Part shown: positions 23,959-36,131 of the stretch, piece after piece
How the letters are laid out: every line of letters begins with the position of its first letter
How positions within the stretch are numbered: the first letter of the stretch is position 1
Source: Magnolia sinica
Taxonomy: Eukaryota; Streptophyta; Magnoliopsida; Magnoliales; Magnoliaceae
Assembly: GCF_029962835.1 (NCBI RefSeq)
Contig: NC_080574.1
Span: 23,224,001-23,288,000 of the forward strand
Length of the DNA stretch: 64,000 bases
Reading direction: 5' to 3'
The notes under the pieces: model-generated
Told to the model about the DNA's origin: nothing
Databases searched by the model: none
What the model saw: the letters and a program-made list of their open reading frames with translations, nothing else
Translations under genes and position numbers: made by a program

Positions 23959-24354
23959 TTAGGAATTTGATTTTATCGAGGGCCTTAGTTATGGGTATAT
24001 TATAATTTAGGTATTTGTCTTAGTGAACCCGAGGCTAGTTGGTTAGTTTGCTTTGATGGAGTTTAAGTGGGATTAATAGAGGAACTTAAGCATAGGTCGT
24101 GGTGGTGCTTAGACATGGTAGGGAGAAACTTAGGGTTAGGCCCTGTCGCACACACTTAGGCACATCAATGATAAGATGCACCTCTATGTCTAATTTTGTA
24201 GTTTATTATTGTTGTTTCTTGTAATGTGATTGCTTGTTCACTTGTGTTGCAAATGTTTGTAGCATACGCTTAAGCACATCATAGTGTGCAGCAGAAACTT
24301 GGTTGAGGGAACGTTTGAATCTCAAGGACAAGAGTCTTCTTAAGAGGGGTAGAT

Positions 24355-24510
24355 TGTAAGAGTCTAATTTTATGTAAACACATGTGCACACTCACACATG
24401 CACAAACTTACATCACTTGGAACATATCGAACGCTTAGATAAACCATGATTTCAAGAAGAGTATTCTCATCCATATTAAGTGCGCTTGAATTTCGAGGAC
24501 GAAATTTTTT
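24355..24510 (+). mobile_element. Gypsy internal 3' end, copy 2
   Basis: Second copy of the 22785-22940 segment, again ending with the GAATTTCGAGGACGAAATT pol-end sequence. A similar junction, TTAAGAGGGGTAGA, precedes it at about 24341. Confidence 0.6.
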
Positions 24511-24511
24511 T

Positions 24512-25220
24512 AGCCGTTTGGATGGAAGTAAACGGGGGTAAATAGAGGTAATTGGCATTTGAGGTGTGTTTGGATGGGAGTAAATGCATGTAAATGAAAT
24601 GAACTGGGTGTAAACGGGCTTGTAAATGAAATCCTCTTTTTAAGAGAGGATTTGGAAGTAAATGGAGTGAAATACCTTTTTGAGCTCCTTGGAGAGTCAC
24701 ACGAGTAAACAAAGATGCTGCTACGCACATGTCCACTATACATGTGGCATGTTAATGATACTCCAAAATAATTCAATTATTAGCTACATCACTAAAATCA
24801 CACTAATAGAATGATCCAAACCGTCCAATGGTTGGTCATCTAAATGGACGGATAAAAAACGTTAGCAAGTTGTTTGTTTGCGAGCTTTATTTTTGTGGCC
24901 CACCTAAGGCTCAAATTTCTTCAATTTTGGATAAAGTATATATTTTAATGAGCTTATTGTACACATTCTGTTAAATATGACATATGTACACTAATTCGTG
25001 TATTAAAGCTAATTTGGGATATCACATTGATTCTTGTAAATATATTGAAAAATTCCAATGCATTCCAATTCCTCCCATTTACTTTCATCCAAACAAAATA
25101 TTTTGATTTCGAATACATTTCATTTACTTCCATCCAAACACAATTATGAAAGAAGCCATTTACTCCCAATTCATTTACCTCCAATTCCATTTCCCATTTA
25201 CAAGCTCCCAAATGATCGGG
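24512..25220. mobile_element. MITE-like insertion between pol end and 3' LTR
   Basis: In the first copy the pol end joins the LTR directly; here about 710 bp intervenes. It starts GCCGTTTGGATGGAAGTAAA and ends with sequence whose complement is similar (GGTAAATGAATTGGG, TTTGGGAGCTTG). Such inverted GTTTGGATGG ends are typical of plant MITEs. The inverted repeat is imperfect and the target duplication unclear. Confidence 0.5.
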
Positions 25221-25226
25221 GTAGAA

Positions 25227-26050
25227 TGTAACAACCTGTGGTTTTCTAAACATTTGTGTACACATGTACAGGTACACGTGCATTCATTCATGCATCCATG
25301 CATACATGTATTTATAAAATATGCAAGTTGTGTATTTATAAAATATGCAAGTTGTAAGCATTGATGTATGGGATTTATTTATTTACTGCGAATCATTGAT
25401 CTACGTAATTATAAATTATATGATCGCGTGTTTAGATATATTAGTACGTACTTGTACACCCTTGCCACTTACACTCACAAGGCCATATGCTAATTCATAA
25501 ATTAGCTCAAATATAACCGTCGATCACCCACTATATCTATCCGATCGTGACCCATGAACCACCTATAAAAAAAACCCACCTCGTAATTACATGTTAATAA
25601 AACCAACCTACAATAACCTATACTTTTGACTAGGGCACTAATTATCCGATTTTCTTACTCCTAGCACACTATCTAACCATCCATCACGCTTGGATCCGTC
25701 AAACGGGCCATCCAAGAGTCAAAATAAACCGTTCATTTCAAAGCTCGTATGGTATATGTCAAAACTACCAGTTACTTTTTACATTAGATATGTACACGCG
25801 TTATATTGAACCATTGATCGAAGCAAGCCATTAAAATGCGTCATTTTCACCGTTGAGAGATCTATCTCGATTTTTGGGTTATTCGATAGAGCTTGTTGAA
25901 AAGTGAGCCATTGCCAAGTTCCATTCCTATCGGACAATTCAATGTGTGTTCATTCACGATTTGCCATTTAAATGTGAAGTGAGATTCAAGAGGTACCTAG
26001 TCTCCAAACACGTCATGGTCCATAGACGCTGTGTAGGAAGTTAAAAAGGA
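25227..26050 (+). mobile_element. Gypsy 3' LTR, truncated
   Basis: It starts TGTAACAACCTGTGGTTTTC and parallels the 5' LTR (22941-23760) until about 26050, where similarity ends. A short internal duplication (GTATTTATAAAATATGCAAG) lies at 25308-25350. Confidence 0.7.
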
Positions 26051-26870
26051 AAAAAAAAAAAAGAAGGAGAAACAGGGCTGGTCGTATGGATTGCCATACG
26101 ATTTCGTTCGTGCGGTCGTACGGGTGTTCGTACAATTGTACGGTTGGGTAGGGTTTAGGTCTAAAGGGTTGTGGAAATGGTGGGGATGTGATTTGGGAGG
26201 AAACAAAAGAAAAGGAAGGAAAGTAGAGAGAAGGAAGAAGAGAAAAATGAGAAGAATACCTTGAAGAGAAGAAAAAAGAAGAGAAAGACAAGATAGGGGG
26301 AATCACTCCATGGCTTTACACCGAACTCCAATCATAGGAAGAATTTTGCTCCAAAACAAATTAAGAAGAAAATTTCATTCAATAGCCAATAATGCCCTAG
26401 GCTTCATATGTCTAAGCCTTATATGCTCTATTTGAGGTGTTTTTACAAGAACACCCTTAATAGTATAAAATGTTTGAAACACCCCTAATATCAACTAAAT
26501 CATAAAATAAACCAAAACAATCAAACTAACTAAACAAAATAATTAAAACTAATGTCTAATATGAGTCCACGATTAAGACAACCCAACGATCAAAAGGTCC
26601 AATGGTCAAGAATCAAGATGGCCCATCGTGCGAAATTCAACGATTTAATATATGTATCCAATCGATCCAATGGTTCGGTACTCTTAACTAAGCAGCCCAA
26701 ATGCATCTTTCCAATGTGGGGTCTTCAGATATGCAAGACCATGCTTGTGGGGTTTTCAACATGGCTATGAATTTGAATTGGGCCCACTAGGCTCCATGTA
26801 ATGATCACTTAGCCATAAAGAAATTGGGGCAACTCTCCTCTAATAAACTCTAAAAGGTGCTCAGATGTCC
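26051..26870. other. Noncoding, no element identified
   Basis: Purine-rich run at 26045-26290, then AT-rich sequence. Some wording (GTGGGGTCTTC, GGGCCC) is shared with 770-960, suggesting an unidentified dispersed repeat. Confidence 0.4.
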
Positions 26871-26879
26871 TCATCATCC

Positions 26880-29291
26880 CGTGTTTCTTCAGGCACCGGC
26901 TCCTGTTCCTGTTGCATTTCCTTGTACCTGTGTTGGTTCTAGTTCTACTACTAGCAGGGCTACTGCATAGACATGGCTTTGAGCTTGTTGTCGTGGAGTT
27001 TAGCCTCCTAATTTTTGTTGTGGTAGAGGCTACGTCTAATGCGGCTTTGGCTGTTGAGATTATTATCTAGGCCATTGATAGGGCTGGTGTGCTTGTCGGT
27101 GAGGTTGGGGTGGCATTTGATATTGTGGGGGTGGACACTGATACTATTGTGTCTGTTGTGCGTTCGATGGAGGCCTTGGGTATGGTTGCTGCTGAGGTCT
27201 TGGGTAGAATTGTTGGGGTGCTTGATACTCTAGTTGATGCGACTAAGGGCAATTGTGAAGAGTATGACCCACTCCTTCGCATTTAAAGCATTTTCCCCAA
27301 AACATCCGCTCGGACGACTAAACTGGTCCTGAGCGATCAGAAACATTCTCTACCTTCTATCAGAATATTGTTGTGAGGTGTCGTGGGTGGCTTTATTGTT
27401 TAGCCCAACCTCCGACTTTCTCTGTTCACACCCCTTTTAGAACTCTTTATAATCTTGTTACGCTATTAGGGTCTTATTATAAGTGGGTAATTCGAAGGTA
27501 ACCACACTACTATGAATGGGTGGCCTTTGACCCCTCTCGAACTTTCAAGCCTTCACTTCCTCCTCCTGCACCATATAATTGGTGAATCTAGATAACTCGG
27601 TAAACTTGGTTTCGTATTGTCTGACCGAGAGCCCTGCTTGTTCCAAGTTAAAAAATTCCAGAACCTCTTGCTCCCAATCAGTTTTAGGGAAATGCCGTTT
27701 ATTGAATTTTTTGCAAAATAAGCCCCCAAGTCCATATGGTTCCTAGTGTGATAGATCTAACCGTGGATTTCCATCAATGATGAGCTTCACTTTCAAACAC
27801 AAAGGCGGCTAACATGACCTTCTCATCGTCTTTGCACCCCAACCCACCAAAAAGCTTTTTATCTCATTATGCCAATTTTCTGCTTCATTTGAGTCGTGGG
27901 ACCCTTTAAATGAGGGAGGCCATATTCATTTAAATTTCTCAAGTAAACTTCCGGTGCAGCCCTAGGCTTGAAGGGTGGTTCCAATATCACTCTTAGTGTT
28001 CTGGCGCTCAATGACGTTCACTATGGTCCCAGGCAATGTTGTTAAATCGCATATGGGATCGCACATGACTATGTGCATATACCATCCCACAATTGCATAT
28101 GCGATCGCACATTTATTTATTTATTTCGAAAAATTAAAAAAAATTGACAAATAGGAGAAAAATGTTTTTTTTTTTTCAAAAAAAGAAATTAGGGGGAACT
28201 TTCTTGAGTTAATAGATATCTAATTTTACATTTTTAAAATACATTTGAGAGAAATAAAATCAATTAAACAATGAATTGAGTATACATCAAGTCATCAACA
28301 TTCAAGAATTAGGTTTATTGTGTATGTGAGAGAGAGAAATGTAGATTGTAGAATGAGAGTGCTTGAATCTTAAAAGTTGAATCTTCCTTGAGAGTGCTTG
28401 AAGCTTGAATCATGATCTTCCAAGAGAGAGGTAAACTTCTCTTCTTAAATGAATAAATGATCTTCTTGCTTTAATCTTGTAAATAAGTAGGAACTAGGAA
28501 CTTAGATGTTGGAAGTTGGATAAGAACTATGTAAGAGAGATATTAATTACAGTTGGAAGTAAGAATGTAAGAAAAAAGAAGAGAGTAAGAGAGTTTTGGA
28601 GTGAGAATGTTGCAAATGGAGGAGATTTGAATGTCTTTTTATAGCAAAAGGTCTTTCTTTTTTTCTTTTTTTTTTGGCAAAAATAAAATAAAATGAATGA
28701 ATGAATAAAATAAAATAAAATAATTTGTGGATGCCAATATGCGATTGCGTACATCGCATCTGCGATCGCATATTCTCGTATTTTTGGCATATGCGATCAC
28801 ATATACACTGCAATCGCATATGCCATCATGGCATATGCGAAATGCATGGGAGAATTTGCATATGCGAATATGCAGTTGCATTTAACAGCAGTGGTCCCAA
28901 GTACCCTCATCATCTCTTGCAAGAGTCGTCCCTATTCAGCTAATCTTGGGATTAGTGTTGCAACATCTTCGACTGTTGGTGGGGCGGAGGGTGCCTCGTT
29001 ACTATCCTCGTGTCCCGTCATGGTTTATCTACACATGCGATCGCATATTCTCGTATTTTTGGCATATGTGATCACATATACACTGCAATCGCATATGCCA
29101 TCATGGCATATGCGAAATGCATGGGAGAATTTGCATATGTGAATATGCAGTTGCATTTAACAACAGTGGTCCCAAGTACCCTCATCATCTCTTGTAAGTC
29201 CCTATTCAACTAATCTTGGGATTAGTGCTGCAACGTCTTCGACTGTTGGTGGGGCGGAGGGTGCCTCGTTACTATCCTTGTGTACCGTCAT
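26880..29291 (-). pseudogene. Gypsy gag remnant with CCHC zinc knuckle
   Basis: On the minus strand a Gypsy gag can be followed in pieces. It has an ATG at 29291 (MTVHKDSNEAPSAPP), a core with FGGLGCKDDEKVMLAAFVFE (about 27880-27790), FFNLEQAGLSVRQYETKF and LSRFTNYMVQEEEVKA (about 27690-27570), then the zinc knuckle CFKCEGVGHTLHNC (27292-27247) and a proline/glutamine-rich tail. In-frame stops (for example after ESEAHH and after EEEVKA) and a large insertion at 28033-28892 inactivate it. The pol region is missing. Gag would package element RNA; this copy cannot. Confidence 0.85.
28033..28892. mobile_element. DNA element inserted in gag (860 bp)
   Basis: Inverted ends GCAATGTTGTTAAAT (left) and ATTTAACAGCAGT (right) lie between near-identical 8-mers GGTCCCAG (28025-28032) and GGTCCCAA (28893-28900). 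The interior carries repeated GCGATCGCATATG palindromes and AT-rich sequence. The 8-bp duplication fits hAT. Removing it rejoins the gag sequence. Confidence 0.7.
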
Positions 29292-29301
29292 GGTTTATCT
29301 A
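28768..29301. repeat. Two ~270-bp tandem copies: element end plus gag start
   Basis: The block from ATCGCATATTCTCGTATTTT through the gag ATG and TGGTTTATCT occurs at about 28768-29030 and 29041-29301. It spans the right end of the inserted DNA element and the gag N-terminus, so it duplicated after that insertion. Confidence 0.8.
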
Positions 29302-29406
29302 TGAATTGAGAACAACGATTATTAATATCTAGGAACGCTAAACACACAGAGTATTTATTCCCTAGGTGAAGTCCACAAGCCTAGGCCCTAATTGATGCTA
29401 AAACAT

Positions 29407-29418
29407 GCTCTGATACCA
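29407..29418 (-). promoter_or_regulatory. Primer-binding site of the minus-strand Gypsy element
   Basis: The complement of GCTCTGATACCA (TGGTATCAGAGC) lies between the LTR end (GGGACGTGACA) and gag, in the correct order on the minus strand. Confidence 0.8.
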
Positions 29419-29421
29419 ATA

Positions 29422-29620
29422 TGTCACGTCCCAAAATTTGGAACCCGAACACCATGACCCAAATCTCGAGTTTCAGTGTGTGTATTAAATTCGAGCACAC
29501 ATTCTTGCAATTCCATTCCACACATCACATATTTAACTAAACTTAAATACTTCATTAAAGTATAACTTAATTCAAACTTAAATTTAAAATTCAAATTTCA
29601 AATTGATGGGGACATCTCGT
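29422..29620 (-). mobile_element. Partial 5' LTR of the minus-strand Gypsy element
   Basis: The LTR's 3' end is GGGACGTGACA next to the primer site. Its outer end is not identifiable; sequence character changes at a C homopolymer (about 29632-29646). Confidence 0.5.
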
Positions 29621-29769
29621 GCACATGCCCGCCCCCCCCCCCCCCCAACGTACGTAAGGAGGAGGACCCCACCATCGATCTGGATCAATGACGATGTCCA
29701 AGGAGGACCCCCTAGTTAGAGGACTGTTTTGGTTCCTTGGAGTGAACCCGATCGTTACGTGAATCCCAC

Positions 29770-30060
29770 CATGGGTTCTCATGATCGTGGCCCTCTATTC
29801 CAAACGATCTAGTACTTTGAGTTTGGCTTATTATTGTTATTAAGAATATCATGGATGGTTTAGATTACTTTGATTAGTTGTTATTTTTTATTACTTTGTC
29901 TCCATGTATTAGGGTACGTACATGGCACGAGTTTTGGAGTATAGGATTTTATTATAAATAAGCACCCCTTGTAGATTTTTTTTCATTGAAGATTGAATAA
30001 AATTTCTGCGTTTTCATACTCTCTAAGTTGTAAAGCCTAATTGGGTGCGAAACTCTCCCT
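29770..30060 (+). mobile_element. Possible LTR or promoter fragment
   Basis: A TATA-like TTATAAATAAGCACC, then GAATAAAATTT about 45 bp on and a CT-rich stretch, resemble the U3-R-U5 organisation of a plant LTR. No paired copy or primer site was found. Confidence 0.25.
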
Positions 30061-31377
30061 TCTTTGAAGGGCTAACTACCGTGGTGCGAAGCTACATCCA
30101 TCCCGAATCGCCCCCATCTCCTACCATCCATATTCCTCATCTCCTACAGCCATCCCCTCATCAAATCCACCCACGTTTGCAGCTAATATTTTCCCTATAG
30201 CAGATTTTCATAATCTGACCCTGCAAGAGAGCTGAAACTTCGGCGGAGCACCGTGCACAAACCAGACATCTAATCAGCGTGAAACTTGCCGTGAAGGTGG
30301 ACCTCTCCTGGTCGACCAGCGACTAGTTGGCTGATTTCAGATTCGTGGGCCCCACACGTGCGGGTAGGATCCCATGCACATGCGTCAGGCCCGGGCCGCT
30401 GTCCACACGTGTGGATCATCTTGGGTTTATTTCTCTCTTCTATTTTACTCCTCTCTTGCCTTATTTCCCTAACCCTAATCCTAGATAATCCTAAATCCGA
30501 AATCCTATTCCACTTTTGCAAACCCTAAGTTTTCCTGATTTGAAACATGTGAATCCCTTGGATTGGGAAGTAATCCTTTGCATGTGTGGATGAATTTACT
30601 CTCTTTTAAACATTGTTTAATCTATAATTTTTAATTGATCCAGCCCTAACATGTGTAGGATTGGATCCGCATAGATTCCCCTTGTTGAATGCTTGACTTT
30701 TATGTGGGATGTGGAATTTTTTTGTGAATGTTTTAAAATTAGTGTGATCTAAAGCCTGAAATCTTGCATATCATATTTAATTTTCATATCCTGCATCACA
30801 AACTCTTTAATTCATTTCTACTTCCTACTAAAAGAAAATTTCACTAATGTCTTAATACATCAAGTTACAATGAACTAAAAATAAAACCGAAATTACGGAG
30901 GGCGTCTTAGTAAAAATAACTGTCCAAGTACTTGGCTTCCCCTGTGAACTCTTCTTCCTGAAAAAACTGCATGTTGTTGGATTGGGTTAGCTGGAAGCCA
31001 ATGAGATTTTATTCGTCCTAATTGAATGCCACAGGAGGTAGAGATAGTTCAATAAAGGTGGAAGCTGAATAGAGTACTAATGGAATAAAAACGTACTAAT
31101 AATTTAAATAGGATCCAATGCACGACTACATGATTTCAATGCCATGAATGCATGATTATTTCACCTTGGATAATTAAGTATTGCGACTTTTCATGAATCG
31201 CATGATGCTGACAGCAATCTCGACATACTCACCTGAGCGGTCCAGCGAGGCATGTACTTTTATTCAAGATCTCAACATCAGAAACATTAGGATTGAAATC
31301 CTAACATGCTCACCCAACTGGTTCGGTGTTGTGGCAATCTTGACATGCACGTAAATAAGCTACACCAACATGCTCAC
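30061..31377. other. Noncoding, interrupted on the right by the nested hAT elements
   Basis: Contains a degenerate repeated phrase (GACATGCTCACCCAACTGG and variants) that continues after the hAT elements at 37431-37600. No gene recognised. Confidence 0.4.
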
Positions 31378-32344
31378 TTCAGCTAGGCACGGGACGATTC
31401 AACAAACTCAACTCGTCTGACTCGTTTAGATCCAACTCAATTCAAACCGAGCGGGTGAATCGATCCAAATTGAGTTGACTTCGTCCAATCCGAACTCAAA
31501 TCGAGTCGAGTTTAAGTCACCTAATAACTCGACTCGACCCGAAATCCAACTCGGTACTGACTCGACTCGATCCAAAACTTGACTCATACATATATGTTAA
31601 AAAAAAACTCAGATTTGACGTTTTAGATCTGAGATGCCGTATAGCTAATGGAGAGGCTGTAATTCTGGCAAGTGAATCTAGGTTTTGAGTTGTGATTTCA
31701 GACCGTGGATACTCGTTGCCCCTGACCCGACTCGATGCTGACTCGACTTGACTCGGTACTTGTGACCAGGTCAGACTCAATTTGGATTAGTCCAGGCCAG
31801 ACCCAAACTCAGATCGGGTTAGGCATGTTGGACTTGGTACCGAGTCGGGTAGAGCTGTACACGAGCAGGCTAAACTCGAGTACTCGATCGACTCCACTCG
31901 TCTGAGTTAGAGCAGAGTACGAGCGGGTTTCATCTACTCATTTAGATTATGAGTAGAGTATGAGTCTAGAGGTACTCGACTTAGTAATCGACTCGTACCC
32001 GAGTCACTCACCCAATCGCCCGTCATTTTCAAGCACCCGCTCGAAACCCTTCTTCCCTCCAGCGGCCGTTTGAACCTCCCCCTCCCCCTCTCTCTCTCTC
32101 AGCGCCGTCCAGCCGTCCCTCTTCTTCCATTTCTCTCTCTCACACTCGCCCGTCCCCTATCCGGCGGTGCTAGACCCCTAGACCCTGCCGCTCGTCCCTA
32201 CGGATAGTCCGGTGCCCCTGTCCAGTAACAGAGCTCCTCCCTGCCACTCGTCCGGTGCCGTAGCTCGTCCCTGCCAGGCTGCCACTCGTCCAGTCGTCCG
32301 TCATCGCCCTGCCCTGCACGCAGCTGTTGGTTGTTCCTGCCCAG

Positions 32345-32960
32345 CTCGCCCGGTAATGTGTAGGTTTGATTTTTGATTTTTAGAAATTGTTTAATATAGA
32401 TTTGGGATTAACCTGATATTTGTGTTTTCCCTAAATATTTCAAAATCAGAAAGAAACTTGAGGACGAGCAAGCTGGGCAGGAATGACTTGGGATTAACCT
32501 GATATTTAGAATTGGGATTAACCTGATATTTGTGTTTTCCCTAAATATTTCAAAATTAGAAAGAAACTCGAAGACGGGCGAGCTGGGCAGGAACGACTTG
32601 GGATTAACCTGATATTTGGGATTAACCTAATATTTATGTTTTCCCTAAATATTTCAAAATCAGAAAGTGATTTTTAGAAGCATGGTGTTGTCAGATTTAA
32701 TTGTTCAAAGCTTCACCAGTAACTCATTTTTTAGTCATTTTATGTCACCCATAATTACAGAAAATTGAATTTAAATACCAAATCAACTTTAATATCTCAA
32801 ATTAAAAATCAGAAAGTGATTTTTAGAAGCATGGTGCTGTCAGATTTAATGGTTCAAAGCTTTATCAGTAACACATTTTTTAGTCATTTTATGTCACCTA
32901 TAATTATAAAAATTTGAATTTGAATACCAAATCAACTTTAATATCTCAAATTAGTGTACA
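32345..32960 (+). repeat. Tandem repeats in the hAT leader
   Basis: Three units of about 105-110 bp built on GGGATTAACCTGATATTTG start near 32401, 32511 and 32616. Two units of about 149 bp built on AGAAAGTGATTTTTAGAAGC start near 32662 and 32811. They lie between the CT-rich leader and the transposase frame. Confidence 0.75.
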
Positions 32961-33918
32961 TATAGTTTTGGGATGAGAGTCAGGTGTAACAAAAGTATAG
33001 AAGTTATTGAAATACAAAGTTCCTCGAGTTTCTTTCTGATTTTGAAATATAGAAATATAGTTTTGGGATTAACCTAAATACAAATTGTTAATATAGAAAT
33101 ATGTTACTATAGAAATATGTTAATATAGAAATTATTAATATGTTAATTATTGTCCTGTACTATTCAAGTCCCATGCCCTAATAGTTATGTTTTCCATGTT
33201 TCTTAATTTACTTTATAAATGACAGTCTACTTGTTACTTTGTTAGTGTTGAATGTTACCACTTTAAAATGCCTTTGGTTTTTCATTTGACATTTTGTTAT
33301 TTATTAGCTAGATGATGAATGTCAATTTCAGCATGCTCATTTGTTTGCATAGATATGAATTATTTGTATTGTTCTAGTTGTAGACTTGTAGTATAGGATA
33401 ATCAGTTGCCCATTTGAGAATTTCTATGTTGCCGGACATAGATTCAGTGTGTTCTTGGATGCATAGAAATTGCTCAAATTATCCCTTTTTGGACAGTTCA
33501 GGGTTAGATTGTAATGTCTTCATTTATTCAAATTTAAATGCATGTCTGTTCTGGTTTCGTCTCTCCTTTTTCTCTCTGGATATATTTCATTTATTTATTT
33601 CCGTCATCAAATGTCCACACTTTGTGTTGATAATTGACATGGGAATCAAATTTAAGATTAATATATTCTGGAAAGATAAGGGGAGATGCTACGGGAATTT
33701 CGGCGTAGCATTTAAATTGAAAAATGAAGCATTACAATCCATCTAACTTTGAATGGGTGACTAATTTAGACAGTTAAGTAATTATGCCCGTCTAGCGTCT
33801 AGGACCCTAGGTATAGCCGTATAACATATCGAGAACTTTATTTTATAGATAACTTGTCAAGACGAAAGCCTAAATACCCCTGGAATGGGTGCATCGGCCA
33901 CATCTCCTCTAACCGTAG

Positions 33919-35855
33919 AGGATAGACACATCAACTGTATGTAAAGGGAAGAAGAAGAGATCAATAGTGTGGGATAATTTCAAAGACGTGACAGTTAACG
34001 GTATACAGAAGATAAAGTGTAATCACTGTAAAGGGTTATTCAGCAATATTTCAGGAGGATCTACGACACATCTAATTAGACATTTGATAACGTGTCCTAA
34101 GAAAGCAAGACTCCCTCCTCCCGGCCAACAGATGTTGTCATTTACAAAGTCAGAAGAAGACGACTCCCAAGGCATAGTGTCCACTCATAAGTTTGACAAG
34201 GAGAAGCTGAATGAGTGGTATGTTAGATTAGTGATTCTGGAAGAAAAACCTTTCAGAATGATAGAAAGTAAAGGGTTTACGACTTTCTGTTAATTCCTTA
34301 ACCCTCGGGCCAAGAATGTCTCCCGCGTCACAGTGCAGAGAGAGTGCTTGAAGATATACGCTAAGGAGAAGATGAAATTGAAAGAAGTTTTAGCTTCAGT
34401 GACCAGAATAACTTTGACTTCTGATTTATGGACGGCGTCCAATCAAAGAAAAAGATACATTTCATTAACCACTCACTATGTCGATAAGGATTGGAAACTA
34501 TGCAAGAGAATTTTGAACTTCTGCAACCTTCCTCCTCCACATATTGGTTTACTTATTTCAGATTGCATCTACAGTCGTCTAGAAGGATGGGGCATTGAGA
34601 AGAAAATTTCTACAATAACTTTAGACAATGCTTCAGCAAATGACAGTGTCATTTCATGCTTACGTAACCAGTTCAGGGCTACAGGAAATTTATTTTTTGA
34701 AGGAAAAATATTCCAGGTCAGATGTTGTGCCCATATTGTAAATTTGATTGTATAAGAAGGGCTGAAAGCAATCAACGACACTATAGAGAACATAAGAGAA
34801 AGTGTGAAATATATAAGGGGGTCGCCATCGAGACTAAGTGTATGGAATGACATCATCCAATATTTGCATGTGCCATCTAAAAAAACGTTGAAGTTGGATG
34901 TCTGTACACGTTGGAACTCGACCTATGAAATGTTAGATACGGTAATGGAATTACAGCTTGCATTTTCTGAATACGCGGCACGTGACAGAACGTATTCTTA
35001 GTTGCCGAGCACAGATGATTGGCCAAAGCACAACAAGTTCACACATTTCTCAAAGTTTTCTACGATTGCACAAATATTTTTTCTAAGAATCAGTATTCAA
35101 CCGCGAATCTGTTTCTTCCGTCTCTTTGGAAGATTAAGGATGCTTTACAGAAAAATGTCAGTGCGGGTCCAGATTTCATACGCCAGATGACAGTTGGTAT
35201 GAAGACGAAGTTCGATAAATATTGGGACGAATGTCATCTGTTAATGTCCTTGGCAGTTGTTCTTGATCTCCGTTGCAATATGGGATTAGTTAACTTTATT
35301 TTCATGAAGCTTTATCCTACTGAAAGAGCGGCAGCAGAGACGTCTATGGTTCGTCAAGCCCTTGAAGATTTATACAAATCGTATGTTATTACTTTAACTG
35401 CAGCGGGTGTTGATGAAAGTAGAGATGCCGATATTTCTGTACCTGGTAATCCGGATGTGCTAAATGAATACATATTATACTTGGCACAAGCATGAATGAG
35501 AGTTGATACTAAGGAATCATAGTTAGAAATGTACCTCAAGGAGCCAATCATAGTGCGATCTAAATTTGATGTGTTGGAATGGTGGAAGATGAAGGTTAGT
35601 GAATCAAAATACCCTACATTATCTGTGATGGCATGGGACATATTATCAATACCAATTTCAACAGTGGCATCAGAATCTGCATTCAGCATAAGGAGCAGGG
35701 TTGTGAGCAAGTATCGAAGCTCACTTTCGCCAAACACAGTTGAAGCGTTGATTTGTATGCAAGATTGGTTGCACCCGATATGGGGAGGAGATATGAATGA
35801 TGATGATGAAGAAGAGATTGAGATTCGTGACGAGTCTCTACCTGTAGATCAGTAA
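33919..35855 (+). pseudogene. hAT transposase, broken
   Basis: It would cut and paste the element in the nucleus. Domains in order: BED zinc finger (VWDNFKDV, then IKCNHCKGLFSN and THLIRHLITC; about 33967-34110); the DDE core with LTSDLWTA and ITLDNASAND supplying two catalytic aspartates; CCAHIVNLI; TRWNSTYEML; and the C-terminal dimerisation domain (EWWKMKVSESKYPTL, then STVASESAFSIRSRVVSKYR and VEALICMQDWL; about 35575-35780). Damage includes in-frame stops ending at 34293, 34755, 35001 and 35495 and a frameshift near 35020-35100. There is no ATG in frame before the finger; an upstream ATG at about 33884 is in another frame. The assignment to plant BED/hAT transposases is secure. Confidence 0.9.
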
Positions 35856-36131
35856 TTATTTTCGGTTTTTCGATTCTTTTTGGTTGAATGTTGAATGATC
35901 TGTAATATTATTTCACTGCAACTGCAGTCTGCAAACATGAAAGTGTTGGTCCTTTTGGAATGTGGTTTGGAAGACTTTGAATCTTTGATATTTATTTATA
36001 TATGCGATATGCCTGTTCATTTGCTTTTATTTTTGAATTTTGATACATTTATATTGCTTTCTTTTGTTCCTATATCAAGTTCAAATTATTTATTAATATT
36101 CTGATTTTTTTATTAAAAATTGAGTGTAGAT

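Noticed and set aside
26997-27290. Plus-strand frames of 64-65 codons
   Set aside because: They overlap the minus-strand gag tail with its CCHC zinc knuckle, which explains the open composition.
33414-33746. 110-codon frame upstream of the hAT transposase
   Set aside because: No similarity to BED or transposase sequence and AT-rich biased composition; likely leader or intron of the element.
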